This document shows, in pieces, positions 21,301 to 31,605 of a stretch of 64,000 nt of DNA. Every line of letters starts with the position of its first letter. Within the stretch, counting starts at the first letter, position 1. This DNA comes from Scilla litardierei (Eukaryota > Streptophyta > Magnoliopsida > Asparagales > Asparagaceae): the NCBI GenBank assembly GCA_030789695.1, contig JAULAV010002257.1:47230-111229 (forward strand). Reading direction: 5' to 3'. A program made the translations under genes and the position numbers. The notes under the pieces were generated by a model. That model was not told the DNA's origin. It ran no database searches and worked only from the letters and a program-made list of their open reading frames with translations.

Positions 21301-21599
21301 TGAGTGTGTAGCACCGTTTATTTTCTGTCTAGGTTGGGTGCTTGCACCAGTAGTTTACCTTTCAGTTGTTGTAGCCGCGTCAGGCTTTTGTTAGACTCTC
21401 AGTACTTCGGGATTATTATTTTGGAATAAAATGAATGTTTCTTTTTAGTACTTTTGTTGTTCCGTACTAACCTGCAGGGACCTGTTCCTTCGTCTTGAAG
21501 TACCATACAGACGCTTATTAGGTCCGAGCTTCACAGCTCCGGCCTAAGCGGGCCTTTGTCACACTTCGTCTCCGTCGTTTTGGGAAGCGAGGCGTGACA
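18347..21599 (+). repeat. Tekay-2 3' LTR (3253 bp)
   Basis: Starts TGTAACGGTCGC after the purine tract AGTGGGGTAGAA and ends GAGGCGTGACA. Near the start is the inverted pair ACGTGCACGTG/CGTGCACGT (18380-18408), found in variant form in the other Tekay LTRs. A pyrimidine-rich block (19000-19850) gives spurious reading frames. Tandem repeats lie at 20580-20890. Immediately after its end the sequence is SIRE-B gag, so Tekay-2 inserted there; CATGA (21600-21604) would be the right target duplication, the left copy being off-window. Confidence 0.8.
20580..20890 (+). repeat. ~120-bp tandem repeats and CTTGT minisatellite in the Tekay-2 LTR
   Basis: Unit: GTGCACAAGGT, GTTCCCTCGGTTGAGAAGG, TGCTGGCCGCCTTCTAACCG, AAAGG(C/G)GTGAACC, then CTTGTCTTGT tracts. 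Two units are nearly identical and one (from about 20590) is divergent. Related but different repeats sit at the same LTR position in Tekay-1 (about 3170-3330) and in the solo LTR (about 37540-37740). Confidence 0.75.
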
Positions 21600-23138
21600 C
21601 ATGAGCTCATATTTCTCCTTTAAAGAAGAAATGTTGGTTTCCAAGGTGGACACCCGTGCTTTGAGCTCGTGCACTTGGGTTTTAAGAGAATCATTCTCTA
21701 AACCCAAATGTGTGTGTCATGTAACTAGATCACTATTATCCTTTGGATGTGTTTGATCTAGTTGAGATTTGAGGTTATTCACCTCATCTCTCAAAGTGAC
21801 ATTTTGATAAGCTAAATTTGCTTTATCAAGGGTTAAAGTATCAACAATGATGTCATTGTTGATAATGCATGGAATGGATGACTTGCTAACATTTGATTTC
21901 TTTAAGCTAGTGTATCTAAGCATTAAAGATTGATATTTAGCAAATAATTCTGCATTAGCAATACGAAGTTCATCCATTGGTACCTCGGTTTCATCCGTGT
22001 CGGAATCACTCTCATCGGAGAGTGGATCCTCTCGGGCCATGAAGCACATGTGGGCGCTCTCATCCTTCTCATCATCGGAATCGCTTGATGAGTCCTCACT
22101 TGAGTCATCGAAGGTACCTACAAGTCCTTTCTTCTTGTCTCTCTTGTTCTTGTCGGACTTGTGGTACTTAGGTGCCTTCCACTTCTCTTTGTTCTTTAGC
22201 ATTGGGCAATCCATATTGATGTTCCCTGGCTTATTGCACTTAAAACAAAGAGAGGAAGTAGCATTAGTAGACTCAAAACGTTTGTTGGAGGGTAACTTAC
22301 CTTTGCGAAAGAAGCGTTGGAACTTCTTCGCCATTTGGACCATTTCACCCAAATCCATTTCATCTTCCGAATCTCCGCTATCGGAGGATGATGAATTGGC
22401 GTTGAATGCCAAGAGGTTTCTTCTTGGCCTCCGAAGGATTTATCATAGTTCGAATCTTTAATCGGTTCTCTCGTCTTACCTCATAAGACATGAGAGTCCC
22501 GATAGGATTCACAACTGTATAATTCTTCAGATCATTGACATCCTTGATGGCGATCGATCTCCTTTCCCATTTTGAGGTCATTCACATGATGATCTTCCTT
22601 ACCTTTTCAGCTTCGGTGTATTTTTGGCCAAGGGCATCCAATTCATTTGTGATGTCGGTAAAGCGTCCGTACATCGATGCAATGCTCTCATTTTCCTGCA
22701 TATGAAATAAATCAAAGTTTTGCACGGTAACATATAACTTCGAAAGTTTTACCGTATTCGTTCCCTCATGGGTAACGATGAGATGGTTCCAAATTTGATA
22801 TGCACTCTTACATGTGCATATCTTATTCAACTCATTCGGGTCCAACGCACAATGAAGAGCGTTCATTGCGTTAGCATTGTTGACTTCGGTGGACTTCTCG
22901 GAAGTCGTCCATTTCTCGAAATCCTCTTCGGTGGGTTCGACGTACTCCTTGTGTAGGGTTCTCCAAAGCGAAGCAATCCTAAGGAACGTCTCCATCCTAC
23001 ACTTCCAATAACCAAAATTAGTACCATTGAAACGTGGAGGACGTACTGTAAATTGACCTTCGAAAGTGTGGACGCTCCATCACAATCGTGATTATTGTAC
23101 GAAGTCAGCGGAGGAACGTTGTTGTTGTTGGATGCCAT
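21600..23138 (-). pseudogene. SIRE-B gag (copia), truncated by Tekay-2
   Basis: Minus strand, starting MASNNNNVPPLTSY near 23138, 15 bp after the primer site. Capsid motifs match SIRE-A (METFLRIASLW.., EDFEKWTTSE, CKSAYQIWNHL). Frames change near 22995 (N-terminal part out of frame), 22580 and 22400, giving three fragments. The knuckle reads CFKCNKPGNINMDC: the zinc-binding His is Asn, so it is damaged. Coiled-coil codons (LENDSLKTQVHELKARV) continue to 21600, where the Tekay-2 LTR interrupts. The rest of SIRE-B must lie left of the window. Confidence 0.85.
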
Positions 23139-23152
23139 AGCTATAACCTTGC

Positions 23153-23164
23153 GCTCTGATACCA
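23153..23164 (-). other. SIRE-B primer binding site
   Basis: Minus-strand TGGTATCAGAGC, three bases from the LTR end; initiator tRNA-Met type. Confidence 0.85.
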
Positions 23165-23407
23165 AATTGTAAGGATCCTGTCTATGGAGAAAACACTAGA
23201 AGGGGGGTTGAATAGTGTTTAAGCAATTTAAAATGATAGTTACACCAAATTAAAATGCTAACCAACAATATAATGCGGAATTAGAATTAAACCCAAATAA
23301 GAAACAATTGCAAACACAATTAAGTTTTTAGGGTTCGGATTACCCAAGTCACTTCCCGACTTATTCCCGGTAATCCTACGTCCCTTCCACCCGGATACCT
23401 CCGGATA

Positions 23408-23511
23408 CTCAAGTTAGAACCCTAACTTGAGGTTTCCTTAAAACCCACTTATAGCAACCCTACAAGTGAAATCGAATACAATCGATGTCTTTGACTCCCA
23501 CAACTTGGGAG
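23408..23511 (-). promoter_or_regulatory. Leader hairpins of SIRE-B
   Basis: In RNA sense CTCCCA/TGGGAG around AGTTG (23495-23511) and a 10-bp stem CTCAAGTTAG/CTAACTTGAG around GGTT (23408-23431). They occupy the same region as the SIRE-A hairpins, with different stems and similar G/T loops. Confidence 0.55.
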
Positions 23512-23844
23512 CAAGCAAACCGGTCTCACAACCCGAGAGCAAATTCATTTTACGAAAATAATGAAATCTGAAAGCAACACTTACAATCACCTATGCCTTG
23601 AAGTAGAACTTGAAGGAGTGGTGTGTTGTGTGTTAAATACTCTCTTGGAAGAGAGGAGAAAGCCCTTTCTCTTGACTGCACCAAATACCTAGAGGATCAC
23701 TCTTTGGTTCTAGGTTGGAGAGCAAGAGATCAAAGATTTGGAATTCATAGTGCTTTGGATTTGAGAGCTTTAAACTTTAGAAATGAAAGCTTAAGAGATT
23801 TTTGCAATAGCTTAGGTCACGCCTCAATGGAATAGTAGAAGCCA

Positions 23845-23854
23845 CATTTATAGG
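23845..23854 (-). promoter_or_regulatory. SIRE-B LTR TATA box (CCTATAAATG)
   Basis: Minus-strand TATA sequence immediately downstream of the palindromic array, the same arrangement as in SIRE-A. Confidence 0.65.
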
Positions 23855-23938
23855 TTTCTCAAATCCACAAAACAGTTTAGGCAAAAACACTTTTGGAATC
23901 CGTGAGAAAATTCTCAACGGATAGAAACTGAACTCGCA

Positions 23939-24612
23939 ACAGTCGACTGTTGAAGAAACCACAGTCAACTGATGCACAGTCAGCATGGGTAGGTAAGAAT
24001 TCATAACTGTAACTTACCACGTGGACAGTCGACTGATGAAGCAAAGACAGTCGACTGTTAAACCAACAGACGACTGTAATTACTTCTACAGGCGACTGAC
24101 CGAGAGATGGTAAGTTGAATGAAATCTGGAAATCCTGTAAGATAACAGGACAGACGACTGATGAGAATAATACAGTCGTCTGTTAATCAGAACAGGCGAC
24201 TGTTAATCCTTATATAGACGACTGTCAAATACTCTGAGAATTTCCAGAGAGCTGAGTCAATAAATTGGCTCACAGACAGACGACTGTTGCAGCATACACA
24301 GTCGACTGATCCAAGGGACAGTCGACTGATCCAAGGGACAGTCGACTGAATATTCAACAGTAGTCGATTGGCCGTAAAAGCCAGATCAACATAGGTTGGG
24401 CAGAAGGGTGGACATGCGGCTGATTTATAAAACACAGTCGACTGTCACTAGGACATGCGCCTGTGAATCGTTCATCAGTGGCATGTGCGAAGTAAACAGA
24501 AAGGCCCAAAACTAGATTGCAAAAGTTTGTGCATAACAGGCAATTTTAAAACAATACACAGTCGACTGTTTTTGAGACAGACGACTGTAAAATGTTCAGC
24601 AGTCGACTGTTA
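23939..24612 (-). repeat. U3 array of ACAGTCGACTGT-type palindromes
   Basis: More than a dozen copies of ACAGTCGACTGT or variants (ACAGACGACTGT, ACAGTCGACTGA) at irregular spacing, including three in direct series near 24299-24345. Core GTCGAC. The array ends about 85 bp upstream (in element sense) of the TATA box. Confidence 0.85.
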
Positions 24613-25006
24613 TAAACAATCCAAGCACAATCACTAAGGAAATGAATTGGGGTCTAAGGACAATTGATCTAACGATGTCCTAAGACTGAAATGAAGATGT
24701 GTGAGTGAGTGCTCCATCAAAGTTCTACTTCTAATCTACAAACTAGAAGAGATAAAAGAAATTACATTGACGAATTCTCTCTTCTATCAATCGCATGAGC
24801 TTGAAGTCTTCATGAAGCTTCAATCAACATCTATGATCATCCAATCCATTTTCATTTGCCTTCAATGATCTTTGTGAGTCATCCATTGCTAGTAGGTATT
24901 CATAAATAGCTTAGGCAATGGATTAACTGCAAAATAGGGTATTAGTCACAAGTATTTATATTTGCTCATCATTAACACCAAGTAGGGAGAAGTTCAATAC
25001 TCAACA

Positions 25007-26420
25007 TGATCAGCTTGGGGAAATCAATTTTTTTGTATGATTGTTGTCGTGTCGTGTCATTATTGTATGTTTGTTTTGCGTGTCTGTTTGTATGTGTTTT
25101 GTACATTTCGTTTCGTTATTTATTTTCCTTTTTTTATATATTTCTTCTTGTGTGTTTTTCTTGTTTTTCACGTTTTTCACGTTCTTGTCGGTGCAAACTT
25201 CCCTCCCATATTTCGTTGCCCTCCCGCTGTTATTGCTATTGCATTGAGGGCAATGCAACATTCAGCTTGGGGGAGTCGCACTTTGTGTGTAGTTGTGTCT
25301 TTTTCACCGGTTTTGAATCGTTTTTATCGTGTTTTTCTTTTTCTTTCTTTCTTTTTTATTCTCCCTCTCCTAGAGATGACCCCACATGATGAACTTCCAT
25401 GGAACCACACTCACACTTAGCTTAGTTACGATTATCACTTTCATTAACCCTAGGAAGCCGAGTCCTATTGCATTTCATGCTTCGTGGGTTCACTTTGCTT
25501 TTGTGTGAGTTGTGTGTTGTGACTAGCTAGTTGGTGTGCTTCTACATGTGTCGGGACTCTACCAATAGGACTAGGATAACCCATTTTGCTTATGCTCTGA
25601 TTCGCGAAATTTTTTCTTTTTGCCCAAGTGTTTAGAATTCGAATTCTTTTTTGTTTTACTTGGTGCAAATCCCCTCGTCGTGTACTGTTCTTCCACTTGG
25701 AAGAGTATACATTTTTGCCAAACTCCAAAAACCCAAAAAAAAGAGAAAATATCCAAAAAAAAGAAAAAGAAAAAAAGAAAAATATATATGTATAGCCAAA
25801 AATCCAAAAAAATATACAAATACCCAAAACCCAAAAAAAATTCATGTTGTGAATATTACTCCTATCCAACGTGAATAAATGGAAGGCGAGAGTTTGCACC
25901 AAGTGTTCTACTCCACACCTACTCAACCTCCTTCGTTTTCGAACACGCTTGGCATAGGAATTTTCTAGCAATCGTCTTCGCATTTGTGCGGTGATCTCCT
26001 AGCTTCTCGTAGTAGAGTCCCTGATACATGATATGTTTCTATTCTTATACTATTCTCATGCATGCTTGAGCGATTGTTCATCGCTAATTCGAATTGAAAC
26101 GATACTTGGGTCATTCCTTGGGTATGTGTATATGGAGCTTTATTGCACAATTTAGATGGTTACACCGTCTGCTGGCTCACGACCTCACTCACTTGCGCTT
26201 CACCGCGTGGACCCACGACACTTGTATGGACTCATATTCCTGCGTTTAGTGATGTGTTTATCGCATGCTTGCTTAGTGTGGTGAGTTAGTTTTCGTTGGC
26301 TCTGACGGTTGATCTAGGAATTTGCTTTCTTTTCTGTTTCTTCCTTTCTATTTTTCCCTCCGAGCTCCTACTCTCACTCGTCTTCCTTGAGGACGAGGAA
26401 GGGTCAAGCTTGGGGGATTT
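25007..26420 (+). mobile_element. ATH-F: 3' internal non-coding region of an Athila-like gypsy element
   Basis: No gene. It has T-rich and A-rich tracts (25125-25190, 25730-25840). It contains TTGAGGGCAATG..AGCTTGGGGGAG (about 25235-25273) and, at the end, CTTGAGGACGAGGAAGG..AAGCTTGGGGGATTT (26385-26420), the polypurine tract. The same motif precedes the LTR in ATH-B and ATH-C, which ties the three together. The left end is cut by the SIRE-B LTR. Confidence 0.65.
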
Positions 26421-26670
26421 TGACGTGCATTTATATTTTATATATTCACGCACGCCTTCTCCATGATTTCTCGTTGTTTTCCGTTGTTTCGTATCTATTC
26501 TTTTGTGATTTTTAGTTTCTTTTCATTTTCTTTGTGTTTGTGTGTACTTGCAGGAGATTTCCTGCGTAGGGGACATCTAAAGCAAATATCATGAGTCCCC
26601 GGAGCAACGGGAGGTGCCACGTGAGATCCTGAAGGCCATACGTCAACTCATATCAAGAATCATCCCTCAA

Positions 26671-26981
26671 GCGATCGGTTGGACAGTTCCAACCAATCGG
26701 TTTGTGCACGCGTATCAGACCCAATCAGGAGCAAGCAATGAAGCAGATCCCACCCGACCGGTTCAGTGATCGGGTGGTGGCTGCAGTATTCTCTATTTTT
26801 GGAGTTGTATTCCAACCGAGGTTGATCGGTTCACCTGTACGAGCTCAAGGATCCAACGACATCACCCGATCAGTTCAGTGATCGGTGAAGTATCTCAAGG
26901 GTTGAAGACCGGTTCGACGCTCGTCTCAACCGATCGGTTGATGCTTCAACCAATCAGTTAATGCTTCAACCGATCAGTTGG
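26671..26981 (+). repeat. U3 palindromes of the type CAACCGATCGGTTG
   Basis: About ten full or half copies (GCGATCGGTTGG, CCGACCGGTTCAGTGATCGG, CAACCGATCGGTTGA), many as inverted pairs flanking short spacers. Core CGATCG. The TATA-like run follows within 10 bp. Confidence 0.75.
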
Positions 26982-26986
26982 ACGTT

Positions 26987-27001
26987 TATTATATATATAT
27001 C
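26987..27001 (+). promoter_or_regulatory. TATA-like run of the ATH-F LTR
   Basis: TTATTATATATATAT directly after the palindromic array and before a G/C-containing leader, in the same order as the other LTRs here. Confidence 0.5.
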
Positions 27002-28164
27002 CCTAGGTTTTCCCAGAAAACGAATCCCCATTTTTAAAGCGTTTTTAGGGATTTTGGCAGCTGCGAATTTAATTTGTTTTGTAAGTTCTTCGATCGTTTT
27101 GATACTTTGATATTGCATTAATACTATTGTTTGCTTCTCTAATCTATTGCTTGATTATAATTTTGATGGCTAAATTTTGTGTTATCGAATTTCTTGCGAT
27201 GAATTGTGAGTAGTTTCCTAATCTGTGGCATTGGTGGAAACCCCTTCATGGGTTCTCCCTAGAACGACCATAGGATTAGGGTTTCAATAGTATGTAGAGA
27301 TTTAGATGGTTATGCGGGGCATTTTATTGTCATTGACAGGAGAAAGACCACCTCTAACCGTCGGGCCAATGGAAAATGAAACTGGTGTTTGATACCCTAG
27401 CCACAGCTCACACCCCCAGCGTAGAAATTGATTCCTAACGCGTGGGAACGGTAGGATGAAATGTCGGGAGTAATCGTTGCGAGCTTAGTGCTCCCGGAGT
27501 CGGTCAGTGTTAATGGACATGAGAATGCCCACCGTCTGAACCCGGGTAGGCCTAGCGCATCATCCTGGGCATCGACCGGAATATCGGACACATGTGACGC
27601 TGTGTATCTCTTTTAGAGGCAACGTCTCACCACCAAACCCTAGAATCCGATCATATTCCTATTCGCTGGTCGTAATAGAGAGAGCACATGATAGGGTAGA
27701 AACTAAAGTCCTAGGTTACCTTTTATATCTTATACCTTTCCGTAGTTTCATTTCGTGACAACCCACCTAGCGATAGGGCTAGCTCACCCACCGGGTGATC
27801 CGGTTCCTGTTTGACATCAAGCACATCACACGCCTCCCCGTGTTCGACCCCCAAGCCACACTACAACACCGTGCGCTTGCGGTTATAAATATTTAAATCT
27901 GGTATCCCCGTTCTGACTACACATTGCTAAATCTAGGAGACGTCACTTAGTCACCAAAACCCTCGGGAACCAATACACCATCGGCACCCTGAATTTAATA
28001 TAAATGACTGAATGATCATATCATATATGTGATGCTATGTTATATCAGTGTAATTCAGCAGCAGTGACAGAGTTGTGATTGACATCTTCAAGCTGCAGAA
28101 AGTAACACTATATACCAGTAAGGGTATTAAACATGCACTAGGAGAGCATTTTGTGAAGACTTAC

Positions 28165-29848
28165 AGAGATCGAAGCATCACCATATCTCCAATATAATCT
28201 TGGATTTGACCAGACAGTGACAAGTTCCTTAAAACCCTGCATCATACCACCAAGTTCTGCAATAAGAAACAAATGGGATAACTGGAATTGACACTATGCC
28301 AATGCGAATGCTTGAAGTCCCTAAAATGAAAAATGCTACACCCACATACTCTGCAAATTTTTCATATTTTCTAGTGGGGGAAACTTTCCATTTCCTCCCT
28401 TTAGGTCACTCACCCTCCTGCAACACAATACATTCTAGGTCAACTTGTAACTTCCATTAATGCGATTAGACCAGTAAAAGTCCGAATAATTTCAAGTACA
28501 GTTCTGATAAAGCCTCTAGTGTAGAGAAGTTGGGAGGAAACGGTCCCTCCAAAGATGTTCCTTGCAGGTCCCTGAAAATCATACATAGAAGTGAACATCT
28601 CATATAAGGAGCTGAAAATGGTGACACTAAGCTACATTAGTTACAAAGAGTTACTCACAGCCATTGTAGTATAGTCCAGTTAGCAATGAAGTTGGGAATT
28701 TTTCCCGATATAGGATTCCCATCAATCCTACTACAAAAGGGAATGAAATATATAAACATATAGTTTCATGGTAATTCTGCAACACATGACATAAAGTTAA
28801 CTCAAAAAGTAAGTATACCAGCACATTAGGCGCAAATTAGGTCTTTGCAGGGAAAGAAAAAAAAAGTAAAAGAACATAGAACGTTCCCAGAGATAAATTT
28901 CATACAAAATTATCTAAAAGCATGTGCTAGAGTTTGGTCCAAATGAAACCGTTCATAATTCCAGGTGAATGCATATTATGTCCTAATCAAAAGTCTAAAG
29001 TCTGAACGTTGTGCACATATAAAATATTTCATTACTGAATGGAACCAGCAAATCCTTTGAATTTACATTTTCATGTAAATGATTTCTTGCTCTAGACAAT
29101 AGTGCTCATTCACCATATTTGCAGTATTGCAAACATATGTTTAACTAGCTGACTTACTGGTCTGTCAAGTTTCTAAGATTGCCCATTGTCTCTGGCAACT
29201 CCCCAATGAAATTATTAGCAGCAAGGACACTACAATAAATAAGTACATTGGAAGAAAAGAATCATAAGTCAGATATTATAAAAGAAATAATGAAACCATG
29301 GATGCAAAAGCAAAGGAGGGACTCAACTACATATCCAAGTTGACCAAGTTGCCAAGAGACCAAGGCAGCGAGCCTTCCAATTGATTGTCTTCCAACACAC
29401 TGTTATAGACAGAAAAAGAATCGTGATATAGCTTGCAGTTGTTAATACTTTGACAGTAAATATGTGAAGATGTGTACATGGCTCTAAGAGTAGTGATCCT
29501 TCCCAGCTCGTCAGGGATTCTTCCAGAGATCCGATTTCCAATAAGGCTCCTAAGGACATAAAATTGCATGTGAATCGGAATAGGAACATCTAACCCGGTG
29601 AAAAAGTACAAGTTGGTGAGAGGAAGTGAAGCCCATGCCGCGGGGATGGATCCAAAGAGATAGTTCCGTGTCAGATCTCTGAACAGACCGTTAACTGACA
29701 GTTAAATACACCTATTGCAGCGGCACTGTATTGGCACTCAGTATTATGATGCCACTGCAACGATCCAGCTACTTACATTATTGTTAGAGAGGTTAGATTA
29801 GCAAACTCATCTGGAAGAGCACCCGTCAGGTTTAGACCCTTGAGCTGG
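28165..29848 (-). pseudogene. LRR receptor-like kinase (class VIII-2 type) ectodomain fragment, nine exons
   Basis: Minus-strand LRR exons, mostly 69-72 bp with GT-AG borders: 29777-29848 (QLKGLNLTGALPDEFANLT), 29610-29678 (DLTRNYLFGSIPAAW), 29478-29549 (GNRISGRIPDELG), 29331-29399 (LEDNQLEGSLPWSLGNL), 29158-29229 (LAANNFIGELPETMGNL), 28659-28730 (RIDGNPISGKIPNFIANW), 28500-28571 (DLQGTSLEGPFPPNFSTL), 28346-28417 (RVSDLKGGNGKFPPLENM) and 28165-28256 (NLSLSGQIQDYIGDM; the start of this last exon is disturbed). Order and motifs match plant plasma-membrane kinases related to Arabidopsis At1g53430, whose malectin-like and kinase domains would follow. Those lie, if anywhere, beyond nest 1, left of the window. 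The first eight exons have no stop and good splice sites. The upstream signal-peptide exon was not found. It may be a fragment or a gene with a giant intron. Confidence 0.85.
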
Positions 29849-31404
29849 CTAAAGTTTCAAAGAAGAAAATGTAATTAAAAAATGTAAATTACAATTAGCA
29901 GCAAGTCAGAGTATTCTACTTGCAAATATTCAGTAATAAGTCATCTGATTAGTAACTCTATAAGTCTGTTTTTCATTATACTTTGAACTTGCTCATGTGC
30001 AATACGAAATTACGACATGCATTTTTCAACGAGGATGGAAGAATGAATGCGGAAGAGAAGGTTATGTGTGTAGCACACATTTTTCTAACTAACAAGAGGA
30101 ACTTGATTAAATTTTCTCACATATGATACAATCCTGGTGATGAGACGACGGCAGTCCTCCCCATGTCCAAATGTATAGTATGAAAGAAACCGACCCATAA
30201 TAGCCAATCATCAGTTGTTTACCCCATGATGATTCCCAGGAAAAATACTCTGGCATGAGTTGAACCAAAGACATCTAATAGTATGCATTAAGATAATTGA
30301 GCTATATTTCTTGTGATTGAAAATAAGTGCTTTAAGATCATGTACCTATTATTTAAACATGTTTGGGGTACCCTATATGCATTAAGGATTGAATCCAACT
30401 TGAATCTAACCATGGCATGTTACACTTAAAGTTACTATCCAAATATTACCCCAAATATTATCCGGCTTATATCAGTTCTGCTTCAGGATTACAGAGGAGA
30501 AAAATAATCCAAAATGATATGAATTATTTCCTTAATCAAGTGCGCTACAAACTGGTTCAAGACTGAACATGTCAAGTAATAGGATATCACACAATATCAA
30601 TTACTCATTATGCATTCATCATTATCTTGCTTCGGACAAGGCATATCGACATGCATTCCAATAATTGTAATCACAATGATTCTTCCCATGCCCTTACCAG
30701 CCTAGTTGTAAATCATGTCGATTCTCCCAATGCCCTCACTCGCATATTGCTTGTAGTAAACATTATCATTAGCAAAACAAATCCTTAATGAATTTCCGGG
30801 TTTAAACACCTATGCCCACTGAAATCCTATGCCATTCAGTACAACATCAAGAAATAATAACAGAAAATGCATAAGATTGCACAAGAAATAAAATCTTTTC
30901 CATGGCCGCTTTTGTAAATGAAGAACTTCGATCACACGAAGAATCAAACCCCTTAATCAACGTCGAGGATACACGAAACAAATCCTAACCCTTTTGCCAG
31001 AGCGACGGATGATTCTTGAGCGGCAGCAACGTCAACGAAGAATCAAACCCCTTAATCGATCACACGAAGAGAGAAGATGCATAATTTTTCTGGGTTTCGG
31101 TCGATTGGTTCGATCGATCGAGCGCACGAAGAGGGAAGATGGTCACCTTGGTCGATCGTACAAGATTGGTCGATTGCTTGGTTCGGAGAAAATTTTTGGT
31201 GGTTACTCGATTTAGTCGATTGCTTGAATTGAGCGCACGAAGAGGGAACATCACACAAAGAGGGAAGATGGAAGAGGGAAGGGCTTGGGCGCGGGCTGAA
31301 ATTTTCTCCAAAAAAGCGAACCGCGCGCTGAGAGAGGTTGCGGGCTGTGAAAGCTAGGGCTTGTGTAAAACTAATGAAATTTGATGTGTGAATGTTAATG
31401 TATA
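29849..31404. other. Region upstream of the LRR fragment, no recognised gene
   Basis: AT-rich from 29850 to 30950, looking like intron or intergenic DNA. From 31000 to 31350 there are direct repeats around AGCGCACGAAGAGGGAA and GGTCGATTG; read on the minus strand this is CT-rich, like a 5' UTR. No exon with LRR or signal-peptide character could be supported. Confidence 0.4.
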
Positions 31405-31605
31405 ATACACCACCTTTAACAGCGCGTGTATTAAACAAGCGCTGTCTATTGGTATCTTTAACAGCGCTTGTATTAAAAAAGCACTGTCTATTGGTATCTT
31501 TAACAGCGTTTGGACTAAACAGGCGTTGTCTAAGGTCACAGATAGATAGCGTTTGTTTAGTACAAGCACTATCTATGGTGGACCTTTAACAGCGTGCCTC
31601 GTCTC
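31405..31605. repeat. AACAGCGC/GCGCTGT hairpin repeats (DNA-transposon-like subterminal region)
   Basis: Three to four units of about 50-60 bp: TTTAACAGCGCNTGTATTAAACAAGCGCTGTC and variants, each an inverted repeat, joined by TATTGGTATC. Such CAGCGC repeats are typical of subterminal arrays of plant CACTA-type elements, but no CACTA terminus or transposase is visible, so the class is tentative. Confidence 0.45.

Larger units (their letters stand above)
23168..25006 (-). repeat. SIRE-B 5' LTR (1839 bp)
   Basis: On the minus strand it starts TGTTGAGTATTGAACTTC at 25006 and ends CCTTACA at 23168, just before the primer site. It shares the first 14 bases with SIRE-A but the body differs. Layout matches: palindromic array (23939-24612), TATA (23845-23854), leader hairpins (23408-23511), end. 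It interrupts ATH-F internal sequence at 25007. Confidence 0.88.
26421..27986 (+). repeat. ATH-F 3' LTR (right end approximate)
   Basis: Starts TGACGTGCATTT after the polypurine tract. U3 holds the palindrome array (26671-26981), followed by a TATA-like TTATTATATATATAT (26987-27001) and a leader. The leader near its end reads CCCCGTGTTCGACCCC..GTGCGCTTGCGGT, the counterpart of the ATH-B/ATH-C leader. The last confident base is near 27986 (ATCGGCA); from 28165 the LRR gene is recognisable. No target duplication could be established. Confidence 0.65.

Noticed and set aside
23939..24612. Regularly recurring short repeats resembling a CRISPR array
   Set aside because: Repeats are 10-12 bp palindromes with irregular spacing inside a plant LTR; no prokaryotic context.
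25465..25983. 172-codon Phe/Lys-rich minus-strand frame
   Set aside because: Arises from A-rich tracts in ATH-F non-coding DNA.
30847..30903. Short minus-strand frame with a hydrophobic start, possible signal-peptide exon of the LRR gene
   Set aside because: Only 18 codons, no splice donor in frame and no link to the first recognised LRR exon.
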